Shown: positions 23,240 through 35,343, counted from the first letter of the stretch. The stretch is DNA of 64,000 bases from Clarkia xantiana subsp. parviflora (GCA_036873135.1 JAPTYO010000004.1:1174322-1238321), one strand, 5' to 3'. The notes: generated by a model not told the origin, from the sequence alone. Numbers and translations: made by a program.

Positions 23240-25571
23240 AACGAGATAGGAAAACCTGAAAACATTTTTTAAGAACTTCTGTATTTACCAAACACTGAGT
23301 AATCCAGACGAATCTCACATATTTGAAAGTAGGTGAATTAATTTTTAGATGATTTTGTTAGGGTTTCAGAGGAAAAAGTAAAGCAAGAGAAAAGAAGAAA
23401 TCGGCATTGGCGGGATCATATGACTAAGAATCCTTCAACTTAGCCTGCCATCACCCTATTAATACTAAGGAAGTCTTGATTGAATCAAGACATAACCCTA
23501 ATGTTTTACATGAAGGGACTTTGGTCCCAAAATAAATAAAAACTAAGCAAAATAAAACCTAACACAAAACTGCAATGGTCCACCGAAAATACAAAGCCCA
23601 ACACAAGGTCCAGCGATACAAAACTAAACACAAATAAGAGAGCCCACAAACAGAAGCCCACGAGCTCAATACCAAAGTTCTACCAGCTTGATACCTTGAA
23701 GCCCAAAACTCCCCCTCAAGCTGGAAGGACTTCAAAATATCAACTGCTACTTCATCAACCTGGATTTGCATCACTATCCTGTGAACCTGCAACATCAACC
23801 TTAAAAACATTTTTCAAGCCCAACTGATTAGTCAAATAGCAATGTTGTTCATAAGATAAGGACTTTGTAAAAATGTCAGCAATTTGATCCTTAGTGACCA
23901 CAAATCTAGTTTGAACAGTCTCATCCAAAATCTTTTCCCTCGAAAAATGGCAATCTATGTCAATGTGCTTAGTCCTCTCATGAAATATGGGATTAGCAGC
24001 AATTTTCATAGCTGCCTAACTATCACAATAAAGATCAGAAGGACTATTCTGAGCAAAACCAATTTCATTCAACAAACCTCTAACCCAAATAATCTCAGCA
24101 ATTACCTTCCTCATAGCTCTATACTCTGCCTCAGCAGAAGACAAGGAAACAATAGCATCTTTCTTTACCTTCCAAGAAATCAGGGAACCCCCAAAACGAA
24201 CACAGTACCCATACACTGACCTCGTTGTCTCAAGGTATGAACCCCAATCTGAATCACAGTGAGCTACAAGTTCTGCACAAGTGTTAGCAGGTAAAAATAA
24301 GCCTTTTCCAGGCTCCCTCTTTACATACCTCACTATACGCAGAGCTGCATCCATATGTGATTTCTTAGGATTCTGCATAAATTGCCTCAAGTTTTGCACA
24401 GCAAAAGAAATGTCAGGACGAGTCACAGTGAGATATAAGAGTTTCCCAATCAAACTTCTATAAGGAGTAACATCATCAAGAGGCAAATCAGAAGCATTGA
24501 TATTCAAATGCTCATCATATTTGACACTGGTAAGCTAAAGACCAGCTTCCATGGGTGTTCGTTCTACTAACCTTGCTACCAGAAAGGACACACTTAGAAA
24601 CTAATTCAAGGGCATATTTCCTTTGAGATAAAACAATACCTTCCTTTGATCTTAGCAATTCAATCCCGAGAAAATATTTGACTTCTCCCAAATCCTTCAT
24701 TTTAAAATTGTTTTGAAGGACAATTTTCAAATCAGTGATCATAGAATTACTGTCGCCAGTAATTAATAAATCATCTACATAGAATAGAAGAAAAACAAAC
24801 TCAGAACCCATCCTTTTTGAAAATAGAGAGTAATCAAATTTGGATTGAATGTATCCTGCGCTTTGATCAAAGAATCAGTAAGTTTAACATTCCACTGTCT
24901 AGATGATTGTTTTAAACCATAAAGTGATTTTCGTAGTCCGCATACAACATTCTCCCCCTGACTACGAAAACCTTGAGGGAGAGACATAAAGACCTCCTCC
25001 TCAAGATCCCCTTGCAGGAAGGCGTTGTATACATCCATATGAAAAATAGGCCAGTTATGCATAGAAAGCAAGGGATAAAACAACTCTAACAGTGGGCATT
25101 TTGACAACAGGAGAAAAAGTCTCAAAGTAATCTATTCCATGTTTCTGTTTGAAGCATTTAGCAACAAGTCTAGCCTTATGGCGTTCTAAACTACCAAGCA
25201 TTAAACTTAAGCTTAAACACCCACTTACAACCTATAGGAGTCTTACCAGGTGGGAGGGTAACAAACTCCCAAATTCCATTATTTTTTAACGCATATATCT
25301 CATCTTGCATTGCAGTCACCCACTCATGCTGTTTTGCAGCTTCATGGTAACTGTTAGGCTCAACCTACTTGGAAAAATTAGTCAGAAAAGAATAATGCGG
25401 AGCTGAAATATTAGAATAGCCCAAATAATGAGAGATGGGATCAGCAATTGTAGAAGAAGATACATAGTCACCTCTCCAAATAGGGGGTCTGATGACCCTC
25501 CCAGAAACTCTGGAAATAGTCTGTGGAGGAACATCAGTAGATATAACAGGTGTTGATCCCATAAATCCCAT
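23240..25571 (-). mobile_element. Truncated, inactivated Ty1/copia retrotransposon (RT-RNase H part)
   Basis: Read on the minus strand. The linker before RT ends near 25365. RT motifs follow: HMDVYNAFLQGDLEEEVFM and GLRKSLYGLKQSSRQWN (about 25060-24900), then FYVDDLLITGDSN (about 24785-24745) and KMKDLGEVKYFLGIEL. RNase H follows with [43 protein letters not shown] and DIFTKSLS, to about 23790. The frame is broken by frameshifts (about 24540 and 24830-25200) and an in-frame TAG at 24028-24030. A polypurine tract (complement of CTCCCCCTCAAGCTGG at about 23711-23726) is followed by LTR-like sequence that may end at CCCTAACA near 23355. Gag, protease, integrase and the 5-prime LTR are missing, so this is a dead fragment. 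Confidence 0.8.
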
Positions 25572-25733
25572 TTTGTTGAATTAATTTAAGCGCAATTTTA
25601 AAAGGTTACATATCATTTCAATTAATTACACCCTAAAAGTTGCATTACACTTCATGTACACCGTTTAGAAGTATACACACCTTTGGGTATTCTCCAGAAC
25701 TCTCTATACACCTTATTTATTAGGGTTAAGAAC

Positions 25734-26080
25734 CTAAAAACTGTCTGGATTTTACTCTGAGTGTCAGTTTGGTGTCTGAATTTTAAACTGTTGATATTTA
25801 GTGTCCCAATTTTCAGTTTTGTGCCTATTTGGTTTTCCGTTAGTTTTTGGGTTAATTAACAGATTGAGTTGAAAAGACTATTTTGCCCATTTTTTTAAGC
25901 CTCCATTCAGTCCGGCCACCCACCTCCAATCAGTCGAAATCGGCCGAAACCCTAAATCGGAGCTCCTTAACCCTAAATCGGCCGGAATCGAGACAGGTTT
26001 GGCCGTAATCGGCCGGAATCGGGGTGGATTTGGCCGGAATCCGGGTGGGTTGGCCGTAATCGGCTTATTATTATACATCT
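25734..26080. repeat. Half of a Mutator-like MITE plus an AATCGGCCGGAATC repeat
   Basis: It starts GGGTTAAGAACCTAAAAACT like the intronic MITEs but has no matching right end. It runs into a short GC-richer repeat, units of GGCCGGAATCGGGGTGGATT type, at about 25975-26060. Probably a truncated or rearranged element. Confidence 0.4.
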
Positions 26081-26317
26081 TATATTCAATACTTATTAAA
26101 TTAATGTTGAGTTGTTGAACTGTTATTGGCTTGGTCTATTGATGAGGTGGTGGACTTACTCCATGTAATATTTTCTCTTCTTTTTGATATGTATTCGCAT
26201 TGGCATGTGTATTAACCGACATGGATGAAGCCATCATGGGTTGAGGGAAGTAATTGCGTCTTCTCAACTTTTTATGATGTACAACTTTTATTATAAACTT
26301 TATGGTTATTATAATTT

Positions 26318-26690
26318 TTTTTTTTTTTGGCCAAAAAAAGGAATGGGCTAGTAGTGGCGACCCTAGGCCCATCCCCTTACGTAATGTTCGGGCTCTCCTG
26401 CTCACGGTCTGGGTTTTTTCCGACCAGACTTAGCGAACAACCAGCGCATGCACTGGCCCCGTCAACGTAACCCCACCAGCAGCCTAGTATAGTCAAGAGG
26501 TCGGCCCTTTAGGCCAAGTTCTACTCGACTCCTCATATGCCTGAGGCGGTATGTGGGCCAGACGGCCCCTGATATTTTTTATATCAGGTCACCGCGAGGT
26601 GACGCCTCTGAGGGGTTTCGAACCTGGGACCTCGGAGCCAAACCACTTGGGAGTAAGCGCTCTCGACCACTAGATCACCACTGCTGGTGG
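26318..26690 (-). mobile_element. tRNA-derived SINE with 17-bp target duplication
   Basis: On the minus strand the head (from 26690) contains an A-box-like GTGATCTAGTGGTCGAG and a B-box GGTTCGAAACC, the internal RNA polymerase III promoter of a tRNA-related SINE. The other end is a poly(A) tail (the T run at 26315-26328 on the plus strand). The flanks are perfect direct repeats TATGGTTATTATAATTT at 26301-26317 and 26691-26707. It sits about 120 bp beyond the stop codon of the NHL gene, possibly in its 3-prime UTR. Diverged relatives are at 27241-27835 and 36000-36540. Confidence 0.88.
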
Positions 26691-26810
26691 TATGGTTATT
26701 ATAATTTAACTATATAAAGTTTCACATTTGCCTCTAATTTTGTTTTATTAATTAGTTGCCACCTAATTCAATTTTGCCACCTTTTAACAAAAATTTCTAA
26801 CTTGATTCAT

Positions 26811-28741
26811 TCATATATCAATATTTGGAACAGTACATGAAAGCGAAATGATTTTGTTGGTTTGTTGTTGAGGATCCAAGTGATCAACCATCAATGCACA
26901 CACAGAATTAAGCTTGAGATGAGCGCTGCCCATGCCTTGCGTCTCCAAGGCCATCGGCATCTCCACCTGAAGAACCAACGGAACCGGAGCTCTGTTTTTG
27001 AACCTATCGATAATCACCATCGGCTCACCTTCGTACTTGTTCTTCCCTTCCATCACAACCTTAAAACCCGTCACCGTCCCAGGTTCTTGTCGGAATTCGG
27101 GAAGCGTTCCGGCGGATATGTCGGTGGTGTTGTATCTCATCTTAATGGAGCTTCCTCTCTCGGACGCGAACCTTACAAGATAGAATTAATACCAATATAT
27201 ATATTATTAGTTTTGGAGTTAATAACACTTTTATAGTCCTGTTCACGGTATGAAGTTTTTTCCGATCAGACTTAGCAATCAACTAACGATGCACGGACTC
27301 CGTCAATGTAGTCTTACAAACAATCTAGTATATTATCCAGTGTTATCAGAACCAGACCGGACCAGCGGTCCGACCACGGTCGGACCGGAACCGGATCCCT
27401 CCACGGTCCGGTTTGCTTATTTCCGGAAGATGTAAGCGAACCCGGTTCTGAAGTCCAGTTTTCACCGAACCGGCCGGTTTTGGCGAACCGGGAGTTTCGC
27501 CGGTTCGGACTCCTTTCATTAAAAAAAAAAAAGAATTAGGGTTAACTTATAGAGAGGCAGACCCCGGTCCGGACTAAAACCTACATAAGGGTTAACTTAC
27601 AGAAAGGTTTTGCAAATCTGCATGTTTTTTACTAAAACCGGTCGGACCCGGTTCGGACCGGGTCCGACCGGCCTAACCGATGGCCCTGCCGGTTCAGGCC
27701 TTGGTCCGGTTCTGATAACACTGATATTATCGCTATGTAATGTTCGGGTTTTCCTACTCTTATGAGTTTCAAACTTGGAACTTCGGAGTCAAACCATATG
27801 GTAGTAAATGCTCTTAACCACTAGCCAACTATTTTGCTGCTTTCCACTTTTTTTCTACCAATTTTGGCATAAAATTGACGTTTAAAAAAAATGTTGCTTT
27901 TTTAAAACGTCAAAAAAAAATGTTGCTTTAATTTCCACTTTATGTTTTATTAATTTTAAGAGAAAAAAAAGGTACAAATTTAATAGTTGGCCTAATACAT
28001 TCTAAACCCTGAGATAAATAAATAGAAACATGACCCTAGCTATATACTATATCAAATCCTCAAATATTAACAATATACGCGATAAACACGCAGCATGTAT
28101 AGCTTATATCATTCAACCAACTTATCTAACTCGTAATAAGTCTTCATTTTTTTTTAACCTCAAACTTGTGTTCTGTTTAGCTTAGGTAAACAGAACACAA
28201 TTGTCAAACTTGATTTAGAGATGCGCATAACCAATTATCGCATAAGTTTAAATTTGTGAGTATGTATTTTAGCACACTTTTTCATACTTTACGATTCATC
28301 GGAGAATGTGTATAGCGGAAAACAATATCTAATATTGGCACGTAATAAGATATACGACTTAATTATCAATTATCATATAAACTCGAACTTGTGATTAAAT
28401 ACATTAATGCATGCTCTTACTCATACTTTAGTTATAACAAACCTGAATTCCGATTTCGAGTTATCGACCTCCAGGCAGAGGACGAACTTGGTTTGTAGGA
28501 TCGATTCGGGGCCGAATTCGAATTTGACGGTGGCGAATTCAGTGATGTTGATGGAAGGAAACGTGGGTTCGTATTTGATAACGACGATGGCTAAGAGGAC
28601 GATGATGGTGAAGATGATTAAGATGAAGAAGTAGTTGCAGCAACGGAGGCAGGCCGAACGACACGGTCCTTTGTCGGAATGTTCCGGCTCGGGATGCGGC
28701 TCTTCTGGTCCCATTGCGGTCGGGGGAGCAATGGGATCCAT
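26811..28741 (-). CDS. NDR1/HIN1-like (NHL) protein, LEA_2 family
   Basis: Single-pass membrane protein with a LEA_2 domain, 219 aa from two exons (28741-28443 and 27171-26811). The intron is 1,271 bp with GT-AG ends and a phase that keeps the frame (R codon split AG/G). The N-terminus is Pro/Glu-rich (MDPIAPPTAMGPEE), then CRSACLRCCNYFFILIIF leads into a membrane helix (about 36-55), the usual NHL arrangement. After it come YEPTFPSINITEFATVKFEF, a SERGSSIKMRYNTTDI stretch corresponding to the NPN-region beta sandwich, and TVTGFKVVMEGKNKYEG. Family members are plasma-membrane proteins linked to pathogen and stress responses; I infer no more than that here. The intron carries a nested SINE/hAT pair and the 3-prime flank a SINE. 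Confidence 0.88.
27241..27835 (-). mobile_element. Old SINE copy, split by an hAT MITE, in the NHL intron
   Basis: 27241-27337 matches the body of the SINE at 26318-26690 (TTTTTTCCGATCAGACTTAG). 27732-27835 matches its head (TTCGGAGTCAAACCATATGG, decayed B-box GAGTTTCAAACTTGG). The two halves are separated by the hAT-like element at 27338-27723. The age order is therefore SINE first, hAT second. Confidence 0.65.
27338..27723. mobile_element. hAT-like MITE with 8-bp target duplication
   Basis: 386 bp with perfect 16-bp terminal inverted repeats CAGTGTTATCAGAACC. It is flanked by ATATTATC on both sides (27330-27337 and 27724-27731), the 8-bp duplication expected for hAT transposons. The interior is GC-rich with many ACCGG/CCGGT units. 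It is non-coding and lies within the NHL intron. Confidence 0.9.
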
Positions 28742-28749
28742 AGCCCACC

Positions 28750-30190
28750 ACCTTGTGGACTTCCTGGTAGTCCTGCATACTATTCCATCGAATAAAGGGA
28801 ACCAAGGATCGATAGAGAGAACAGCGGTATGTCGTTTGGATATTGTCTGTTGGAAACAGGAGACGCAACATTGTTCTATGTTTAGTAAACGATACTATAT
28901 AGGGAAAATTCAAGTTGTTGTTATCTATAGATCATACCTATTCATAGTTACTCTATCCTTAATGTTAGAATTAATGCAAGGAATTAATTAAGGATACATA
29001 ATTAAATTCATAGGTAATTAAATAACCAAACCGGTTCTCTAAACTTTATTTGAAAATACAACTCTACTTAGATAGTTAATTAACTTTTTTAAAAGCAAAT
29101 ACTTACTAAACTACCTACCTCATTTTAATTTGATGTTAAAACTTGAAAGAATTCATTACGTGATCTACTGAATTTGGCGTAATTTCACCATTGGAACACG
29201 TCTCCGCAATATAACAGCAGAAACAACAAAAATCTGCTGAACTCATTTTTTTTATATTCAAACAAGTAATCCACTACTATACCCACAATTAAAATCACAA
29301 TACTTAACTAATCAGTTTATATGAGATACATTGTCAACCTCGAGAAGAAAGCGTGACAATTATCTTTACCATTTAACACCAAATGGGCAGAGTTATTTAG
29401 TTGCTCATTTATAGAAGTCAGGATAGCTATTTATAGTTTTAAAAAATTGTTAGATAGTAGCATTTTTGGGTAATTTTACCAAACTGTTTGGTTATATATA
29501 TCTAAATAAATTCTATTCGATTAAGTTAAAAAATGACATATAACAAAACTTGTAAATTCAAGATTTAAAACTCATCAAAGATTCAGTGAATTGATTAATT
29601 ATTATTATTATATCAAATATTATCATAATTATGTAGCAAGACATATCAATCAACATATCCAGATCACATGACATTACATTCTTCATATATTATAGATCGT
29701 GTCCCACCATTGAAACATTTGACACGTGTTTTTATATTATTTACTTTCTTTTTAAGGTTTACCAATCTCAATAAATTTAGGAACACATGTTAAGATTACA
29801 ACGATGAGACAAAAATAAAAATTTGGAGCCGGTGATCTAAGCAACCTGTACATTATTAGTTCTGATCAATGATTTTTTTTTCTTAGGCTTTTGAAGTATG
29901 ATCGATTCATAATCTGGTTTGAATCTGGTACGATTAAAGAGATTATGTTTAGGAAAATTTAATCTAACATTTTCTTTTATTAGAAAATAACAAATGCAAG
30001 ATGGTGAAATTTTAAACCACATTTTATAGTTTCCGTAATAGAACACCCGAATTTGATTCTTCATACAAATACCAATTTGAAACCTATGAGTAATTTTTCT
30101 TCCCTTAATCAAATTTTTAATTAGTCTAATTAATTAGTAGTGACTCAAAAATTATTATCTTCCAAAATATTGTATATCTGGCTCGGATTT
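28750..30190. other. Intergenic region upstream of the NHL gene
   Basis: It contains the NHL promoter and leader, then AT-rich DNA. No other gene, RNA gene or bounded element recognised. Confidence 0.5.
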
Positions 30191-30198
30191 AAGAAATT

Positions 30199-30717
30199 GG
30201 GTTTAAATCATACTTGTACATGAAATAGCACGTTTTGATAAATTGATACCCGAGGTATTTTTTTTTACTTTTAAGTACCTTAGAAGTCCAAATTGTTTCA
30301 CCAATCAAAACGATGTCCAAATTGACCTGACTTGAGTCTAGCCCAGGACTAGATTCAGCATGGTTAGGTTCCCTAACCTAGGGGACCCCAACCATGGTCT
30401 GACCTTGCCCTGAGCTCGACTTTGACTATGTCAATTGAGACCTATGTTCGATTTGGGTCCAATCGGAGCTAGGTCCCAATTGACTTAGTCCGGATCGAGC
30501 TCATGGCTAGGTCCGGCCATGGTTGGAGTCCTCTAGGTCAAGCGAACCTACAATGACTGTACCTAGCCCTGAGCTCGACCTGAGCTAGGTCAATTGGGAC
30601 CGCGTTTCGATTGGCGCAACAATTTGGACTTCTAATGTTCCTAAAAGTTACAAAAATTATCTCGGGTGCCAATTTGTCTATATGTGTTATCTCAGGTACC
30701 TATTTGACTATAAACCC
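30199..30717. mobile_element. Mutator-like palindromic MITE, GC-rich core
   Basis: It starts GGGTTTAAATCATACTTG and ends TATTTGACTATAAACCC. The inner arms GTACCTTAGAAGTCCAAATT and AATTTGGACTTCTAATGTTC pair, and the middle is a GAGCTAGGTC/CTAGGTC-rich palindrome. The flanking 9-mers TAAGAAATT and TAAGAGATA agree at 7 of 9 positions. Confidence 0.6.
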
Positions 30718-30919
30718 TAAGAGATATAGTTAAGTAAAATCATTAGAGAACAAATATTATTTAAATGAGACTTAACTTTAAAAATATTATTTAAAGAGTA
30801 CATAAATATAATCATACGTGACTAATTTAGATCACCTGCCCTACTATTTATGTTCCAGATCGTGCACCACCGTTAAGATCTTGACACATATCCTAAGTGT
30901 AATTAATTTTGTGGTTTTT

Positions 30920-31430
30920 TCTTAAGTACCATTTCATACCACTTCTTTGCACAGAATCCACTTTTGGTACCACTTCTATTTTTTTGTATACTTTTGGTAC
31001 CAATGTTTTCAACTTTGTATCATTTTGGTACCACCGTTAACTTTCCGTCCAAATTGACCGTTAAGTGGCATGTGCCATGCACGTGACCGCCCTAAACTTT
31101 TGAATTTGTTTCAATTTAGTCCATCTAATGCATCCCTAACTTTTAATTTGTTCAATTTAGCCCTAAAATTTCCAAATCGAACCCTTGACCCAAATTGACC
31201 TAGCCGGACCTAGCCTAGGGCTAAGTCCGACCCTTGGTCGGGTTCGCCTGGGTCAGGCGACCCTGGCCCAGGGTCGGACCTAGCCCTAGGCTAGGTCCGG
31301 CTGGGTCAATTGGGACCTAGCCCCAATTGGGTTCAATTGGGGCTAGGTCCCAATTGACCCAGCCGGACCTAGCCTAGGCCTAGGTCCGACCCTGGGTCGG
31401 GTTCGCCGAACACTAAAAGAAAAATACTAC
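30920..31430. repeat. Palindromic GC-rich repeat related to the MITE at 13999
   Basis: The left part (CTTTTGGTACCAATG, TTAACTTTCCGTCCAAATT, TTAAGTGGCATGTG, CACGTGACC) resembles one arm of the palindromic family. The right part is a self-complementary run of GGACCTAGCC/GGCTAGGTCC units. The second terminal arm is missing or diverged, so the boundaries are approximate. Confidence 0.5.
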
Positions 31431-31911
31431 ATCTAAAACACGTATCAAGATTGAGACACAATCTGGACCGTAAAGAGTGTGTCATGTTATATGAATCCGT
31501 AACACCTTTTAAAAATTACAAATTATATAACACTAACTATTACCATTATTGTAGATGCCCATCAATAAGATATAGTAGCACCTGGAGTATACTTGTTATC
31601 TATGAATAATTTTCTATTTACACATGTTTAACGAAATTTAAACTCATAACTGACTAAAAGAAATGCTAAACCGATATGTTACAATAACATTAATACATTT
31701 GCGGTAGAGATTCGTTGGACGAGTGAGTGTCAATTCCATCTGTTGCACCACAATCTAAATTATTGATTGTGTCGGGGCTACTACGTATTAATGAGTATTA
31801 ATGATTTGGTACCACTCAGCTCAGCCCAATAATTTCTCCCGCAATCAGTAACTACTTTATTATTAATAATACTCATCGATTGATTATTCTCGAAGTTTAT
31901 CTTTTTACGTT

Positions 31912-34510
31912 ATGGAAGGACAAGCAGAGATATGGAAGCTCATGTTGGCCTACGCCGACTCAATGGCCCTTAAGTCTGCGGTGGAGCTAGGCATTGCCGA
32001 CATAATCGCCGCCGCCCCAGGCGGCCAACTCGCCTTGTCCCGGCTGGCTGCCCAAATCGAGTCACCAACCACCCCGGACACCACGTGCCTCCGCCGCATC
32101 ATGAGACTCCTCGTCTGCAAAGGAGTGTTTTCCGCCGGAGGAGACACCGGAGACACCATCTACGGCCTCACAGCCTCCTCGAGGTGGCTCCTACGCGGCG
32201 GCACCCAACCGAGCCTCGCCCCCTTCTTAGTAATGGTGAACCACCCTGACATCATGGCTCCATGGCACTGCTTGAGCCGCTGCGTGAGGGAGGCCGGCGG
32301 TGCGGCGTTTAAGATGGCTCACCATCGTGATATTTGGGAGTACAGCGCCGAGAACCCAGAGTTCAACAAACTGTTTCAGGTGTGAATGTTTAGACTAACC
32401 ACTTAAACAATTATTTTAAAGTTTTAACTATATAGTTGATAGGTCATGAGTGTTTGATTTTATCTTTATTTATACTTTTAATATTTTATTGTTGAAATAT
32501 TTTAAAAGTCAATTAGGTAAAATTTTGAATTAAATTAGGGTTTTTAACTCGACGATATTACGCATGTTTAAATTTATATGCTCTGCATGATATATATATA
32601 TATGACTCTCAATACATTGTTTTTAGCTGGCTTACTACTCTCTTTAATTAACTACACTTCACTTACTCTAATATTCCCCTAATTTGTGCTTCGTTTAACC
32701 CGAGTTTTTAATGACATCTTGTTTTGTATTTGGGTTTCGTCCGTTCAAACCATGTCACGAGTCATCTCTATTTTTTGTTTCTGATGATGCTAAGATTAAT
32801 CGGATTTTGATACCATGTGTGAAAGTGAGTGTGAATTTGAAGACGGTATTAAAATTTAGAGGTTCTTTTGTATTAGTTTATTACTTAAGGACTAGTTTAC
32901 ACTTCCCTAAAAACTAAATCTGTTGAGTTTGTTATCAGCTACTGCAGCTATATAAGGCGCGTAGCTCTGTATGTATCGCTGGATCAATCTATGAATGTTT
33001 CATTCAATTTCTGTTCTCTCGATCTTGATTCCTCTTTAGAATCGTAGTTTTCACAGAAGTATACACCAATAATTCTGACCAACTATCATAAAATTCTAAA
33101 ATTATTTATAGGTGAATACGTGACTTAATTTTTATATTTCAATACTATAGGATGGTTTGGGATGTACGTCGGAAATTCTGATCAATGCTGTTGTAGAAGG
33201 CTATCGAGAGGGTTTCCGTCATCTAGGGTCTCTGGTGGACGTTGGTGGTGGAAACGGCGCCGCAATGGCAGAGATCGTTAAAGCATATCCGCATATTAAA
33301 GGGATAAACTTTGATCTTCCTCACGTCATTGTACCGGCGCCGCCGCATGAGGGGGTGGTCCACGTCGGTGGAGATATGTTCGAGTCTATTCCTACTGCTG
33401 ATGCAGTCTTCATGAAGGTAGGGTTCAAGTTGTTTGTGATCACTCTTCTTTAAAAATAATAATAAGGGGAGTAGCTGCATTTATTGACAAATAAATGATC
33501 AACCTTACAATTATTAAAGTGACCAATATATGCTAAACTTAAGTAAGTATTTATTTTAGTATATATTGATATAATTTTTTGGGTTAACAGGTCTTTTGGT
33601 CCATGATGTTTGACAATTTTTGGGTTTTGATTCATAATGTTTTTTTTTTTTTTTTTTTTTTAGTTTTGGTACTATATGTTTGCAGCTTTTTTTTCTAGTT
33701 TTGGTCCGACCGTTACATTCTGTCCATTTTTTGACATGTACAAGTCACGTGATCCACCCTAAACTTTCAATTTTGTTCAATTTAGTCCCTCTAATACTTT
33801 CCTAACCTTTTTTTTGTTCAATTTAGTCTCGAAGTTTCAAAAATTCAATTGGACATATTGTCCAATTGGGGTCAATTTTGAAACTTCGGGACTAAATTGA
33901 ACAAAAAAAAGGTTAAGAAAGTATTAGAGGGACTAAATTTAAATTTTAGAGTGGATCACGTGACTTGTACATGTCAAAAAATGGACGGAATGTAACGGTT
34001 AGACCAAAACTAGAAAAAATCTGCAAACATATGGTACCAAAACTAAGTAAAAAAAACATCATTGACCAAAACTCAAAAGTTGTCAAACATGATAGACCAA
34101 AAAACCTGTTAACCCTAATTTTTTTAAAGAATTTCAGAGTGATTATTTATTATAATTTTAAAATAATTGGTGGGGTTTGAAATTTGAGACATGCATGCAT
34201 GCATATACAGTGGGTACTGCACGATTGGAGCGATGAAGAGTGCGTAAGGATTTTAAAAAAGTGCAAAAAAGCGGTGCCGGAGAAGAGTGGAAAGTTGATA
34301 ATCGTGGAAGTAGTAGTGAATCCCGACGGCGACGGAGTGTATGACGAGACGGGACTGGTGTTGGATCTGCTCATGGTTGCGGTGGCCTCAGGCGGCAAGG
34401 AAAGGACCGAACCGGAGTGGAAGAAGATATTAGAGCAAGGAGGGTTTCTTCGCTACAACATCATTAAGCTTCCAACTTTGGTTTCCATCATAGAGGCCTT
34501 TCCTTGCTAA
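31912..34510 (+). CDS. Class II (COMT-like) plant O-methyltransferase
   Basis: SAM-dependent O-methyltransferase, 344 aa from three exons: 31912-32379, 33151-33417 and 34211-34510, all GT-AG and phase 0. The N-terminal dimerisation region starts MEGQAEIWKLMLAYADSM and includes LRRIMRLLVCKGVFS. The SAM site LVDVGGGNG is at 184-192, DLPHVI and GDMFESIP follow, the catalytic-base motif VLHDWSDEECVRILKKCK has His249, and GGKERTEPEW sits near the C-terminus. Small-molecule methylation in the cytosol is expected. The N-terminal sequence and length resemble the plant group that includes norcoclaurine 6-O-methyltransferase-like and flavonoid OMT-like enzymes, but substrate cannot be told from sequence alone. 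Against the family the protein is near full length with no missing motif. Intron 2 carries a 535-bp palindromic MITE. No close duplicate gene is visible in the window. Confidence 0.92.
33581..34115. mobile_element. Palindromic Mutator-like MITE in OMT intron 2
   Basis: It begins GGGTTAACAGGTCTTTTGGT and ends ACCAAAAAACCTGTTAACCC. The flanks are perfect 9-bp direct repeats TAATTTTTT at 33572-33580 and 34116-34124. It has long complementary arms with GACATGTACAAGTCACGTGA and its complement near the centre, and the same family as 13999-14509. The intact target duplication and high arm identity suggest a fairly recent insertion. It ends 95 bp before the third exon. Confidence 0.9.
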
Positions 34511-34519
34511 TTAATTATT

Positions 34520-34750
34520 ATTGCTTAATTAATGCCATCATTTATTTTTCGTCATTTTATTTGCAAGAGTCTTAATTTGTAATGGTTCGTATTAACAACT
34601 TAACATATGCAATGTTGAGGATGTACTTATAATGTCTGTTTGCACACCGTGAAAAACATGCAATTAAATATTTATTTTCTTATAAAGTGGATTTTTGTCC
34701 GAAATTGCGAAAGCAAAGTAATATATATATATATGTATTAAAAAAATGTA
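34520..34750. other. 3-prime flank of the O-methyltransferase gene
   Basis: Probably includes the 3-prime UTR. T-rich, with a short (TA)n run near 34720. No separate gene. Confidence 0.45.
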
Positions 34751-34754
34751 ATAT

Positions 34755-34924
34755 AGTGTGGTGTTTCAGCGCCTCATCCATTAACCAGAAGTCGTGAGTT
34801 CAATCCCCGCTAGTGACCATGTGAATGGAAAAATATTCATAGCTACCAAACTAATATAATGTTCCAACTCTTTAATCTAACCGATATAGTACACTTCACT
34901 CAGATTAAATAAGAAGAAAAAAAA
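34755..34924 (+). mobile_element. tRNA-derived SINE, second family
   Basis: The head GTGTTTCAGCGCCTCATCC (A-box-like) is followed about 30 bp later by a B-box-like GAGTTCAATCCCC. The body CGCTAGTGACCATGTGAATG leads to an A-rich tail at 34911-34924. A head of the same family lies in reverse at 61868-61938. No clear target duplication. Confidence 0.6.
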
Positions 34925-35343
34925 CCTAGAAAAGTTGCATTTTTCTTTTTTAATAATACATAACATAATAAGAGAACAATACTGAAAAATGATGAAAATA
35001 AGTAGAAACGATTAAAAGTTAAAATTGTTTTTCACATAGTTGTTTTTTTTTTAGGGTAAAATTTCACATAGTTGTTAACTTAGCCGTTTTTTTTAAAGGA
35101 GTTACAAATATACCTTTCCCTCTTCGAAAGGGCAAATAGCTAGAAAGCTCTCAACCTTTTCCCTTCACAAAAATGGCATCTCTTCTCACAATAATGATAA
35201 AGGTCCATCCCACCAAAGTAAGCATCTGAATCAAGAACCCTAAAAGACACCACTCCATTTGAATCACGAAACCGGGTTCGATAAGAGTGCGAGCGGAATA
35301 TTCGACATGTCGTCTTCCGGGAGTACTAGCATTAGTCGTCTAA

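Noticed and set aside
23240..25571. Possibility of an active copia element
   Set aside because: Gag, protease, integrase and one LTR are absent, and RT-RNase H has frameshifts and a nonsense codon.
26590..26690. tRNA-like B-box and A-box sequence
   Set aside because: There is no cloverleaf or acceptor stem. Target duplications and an A tail show it is the head of a SINE; the same holds at 34755 and 61868.
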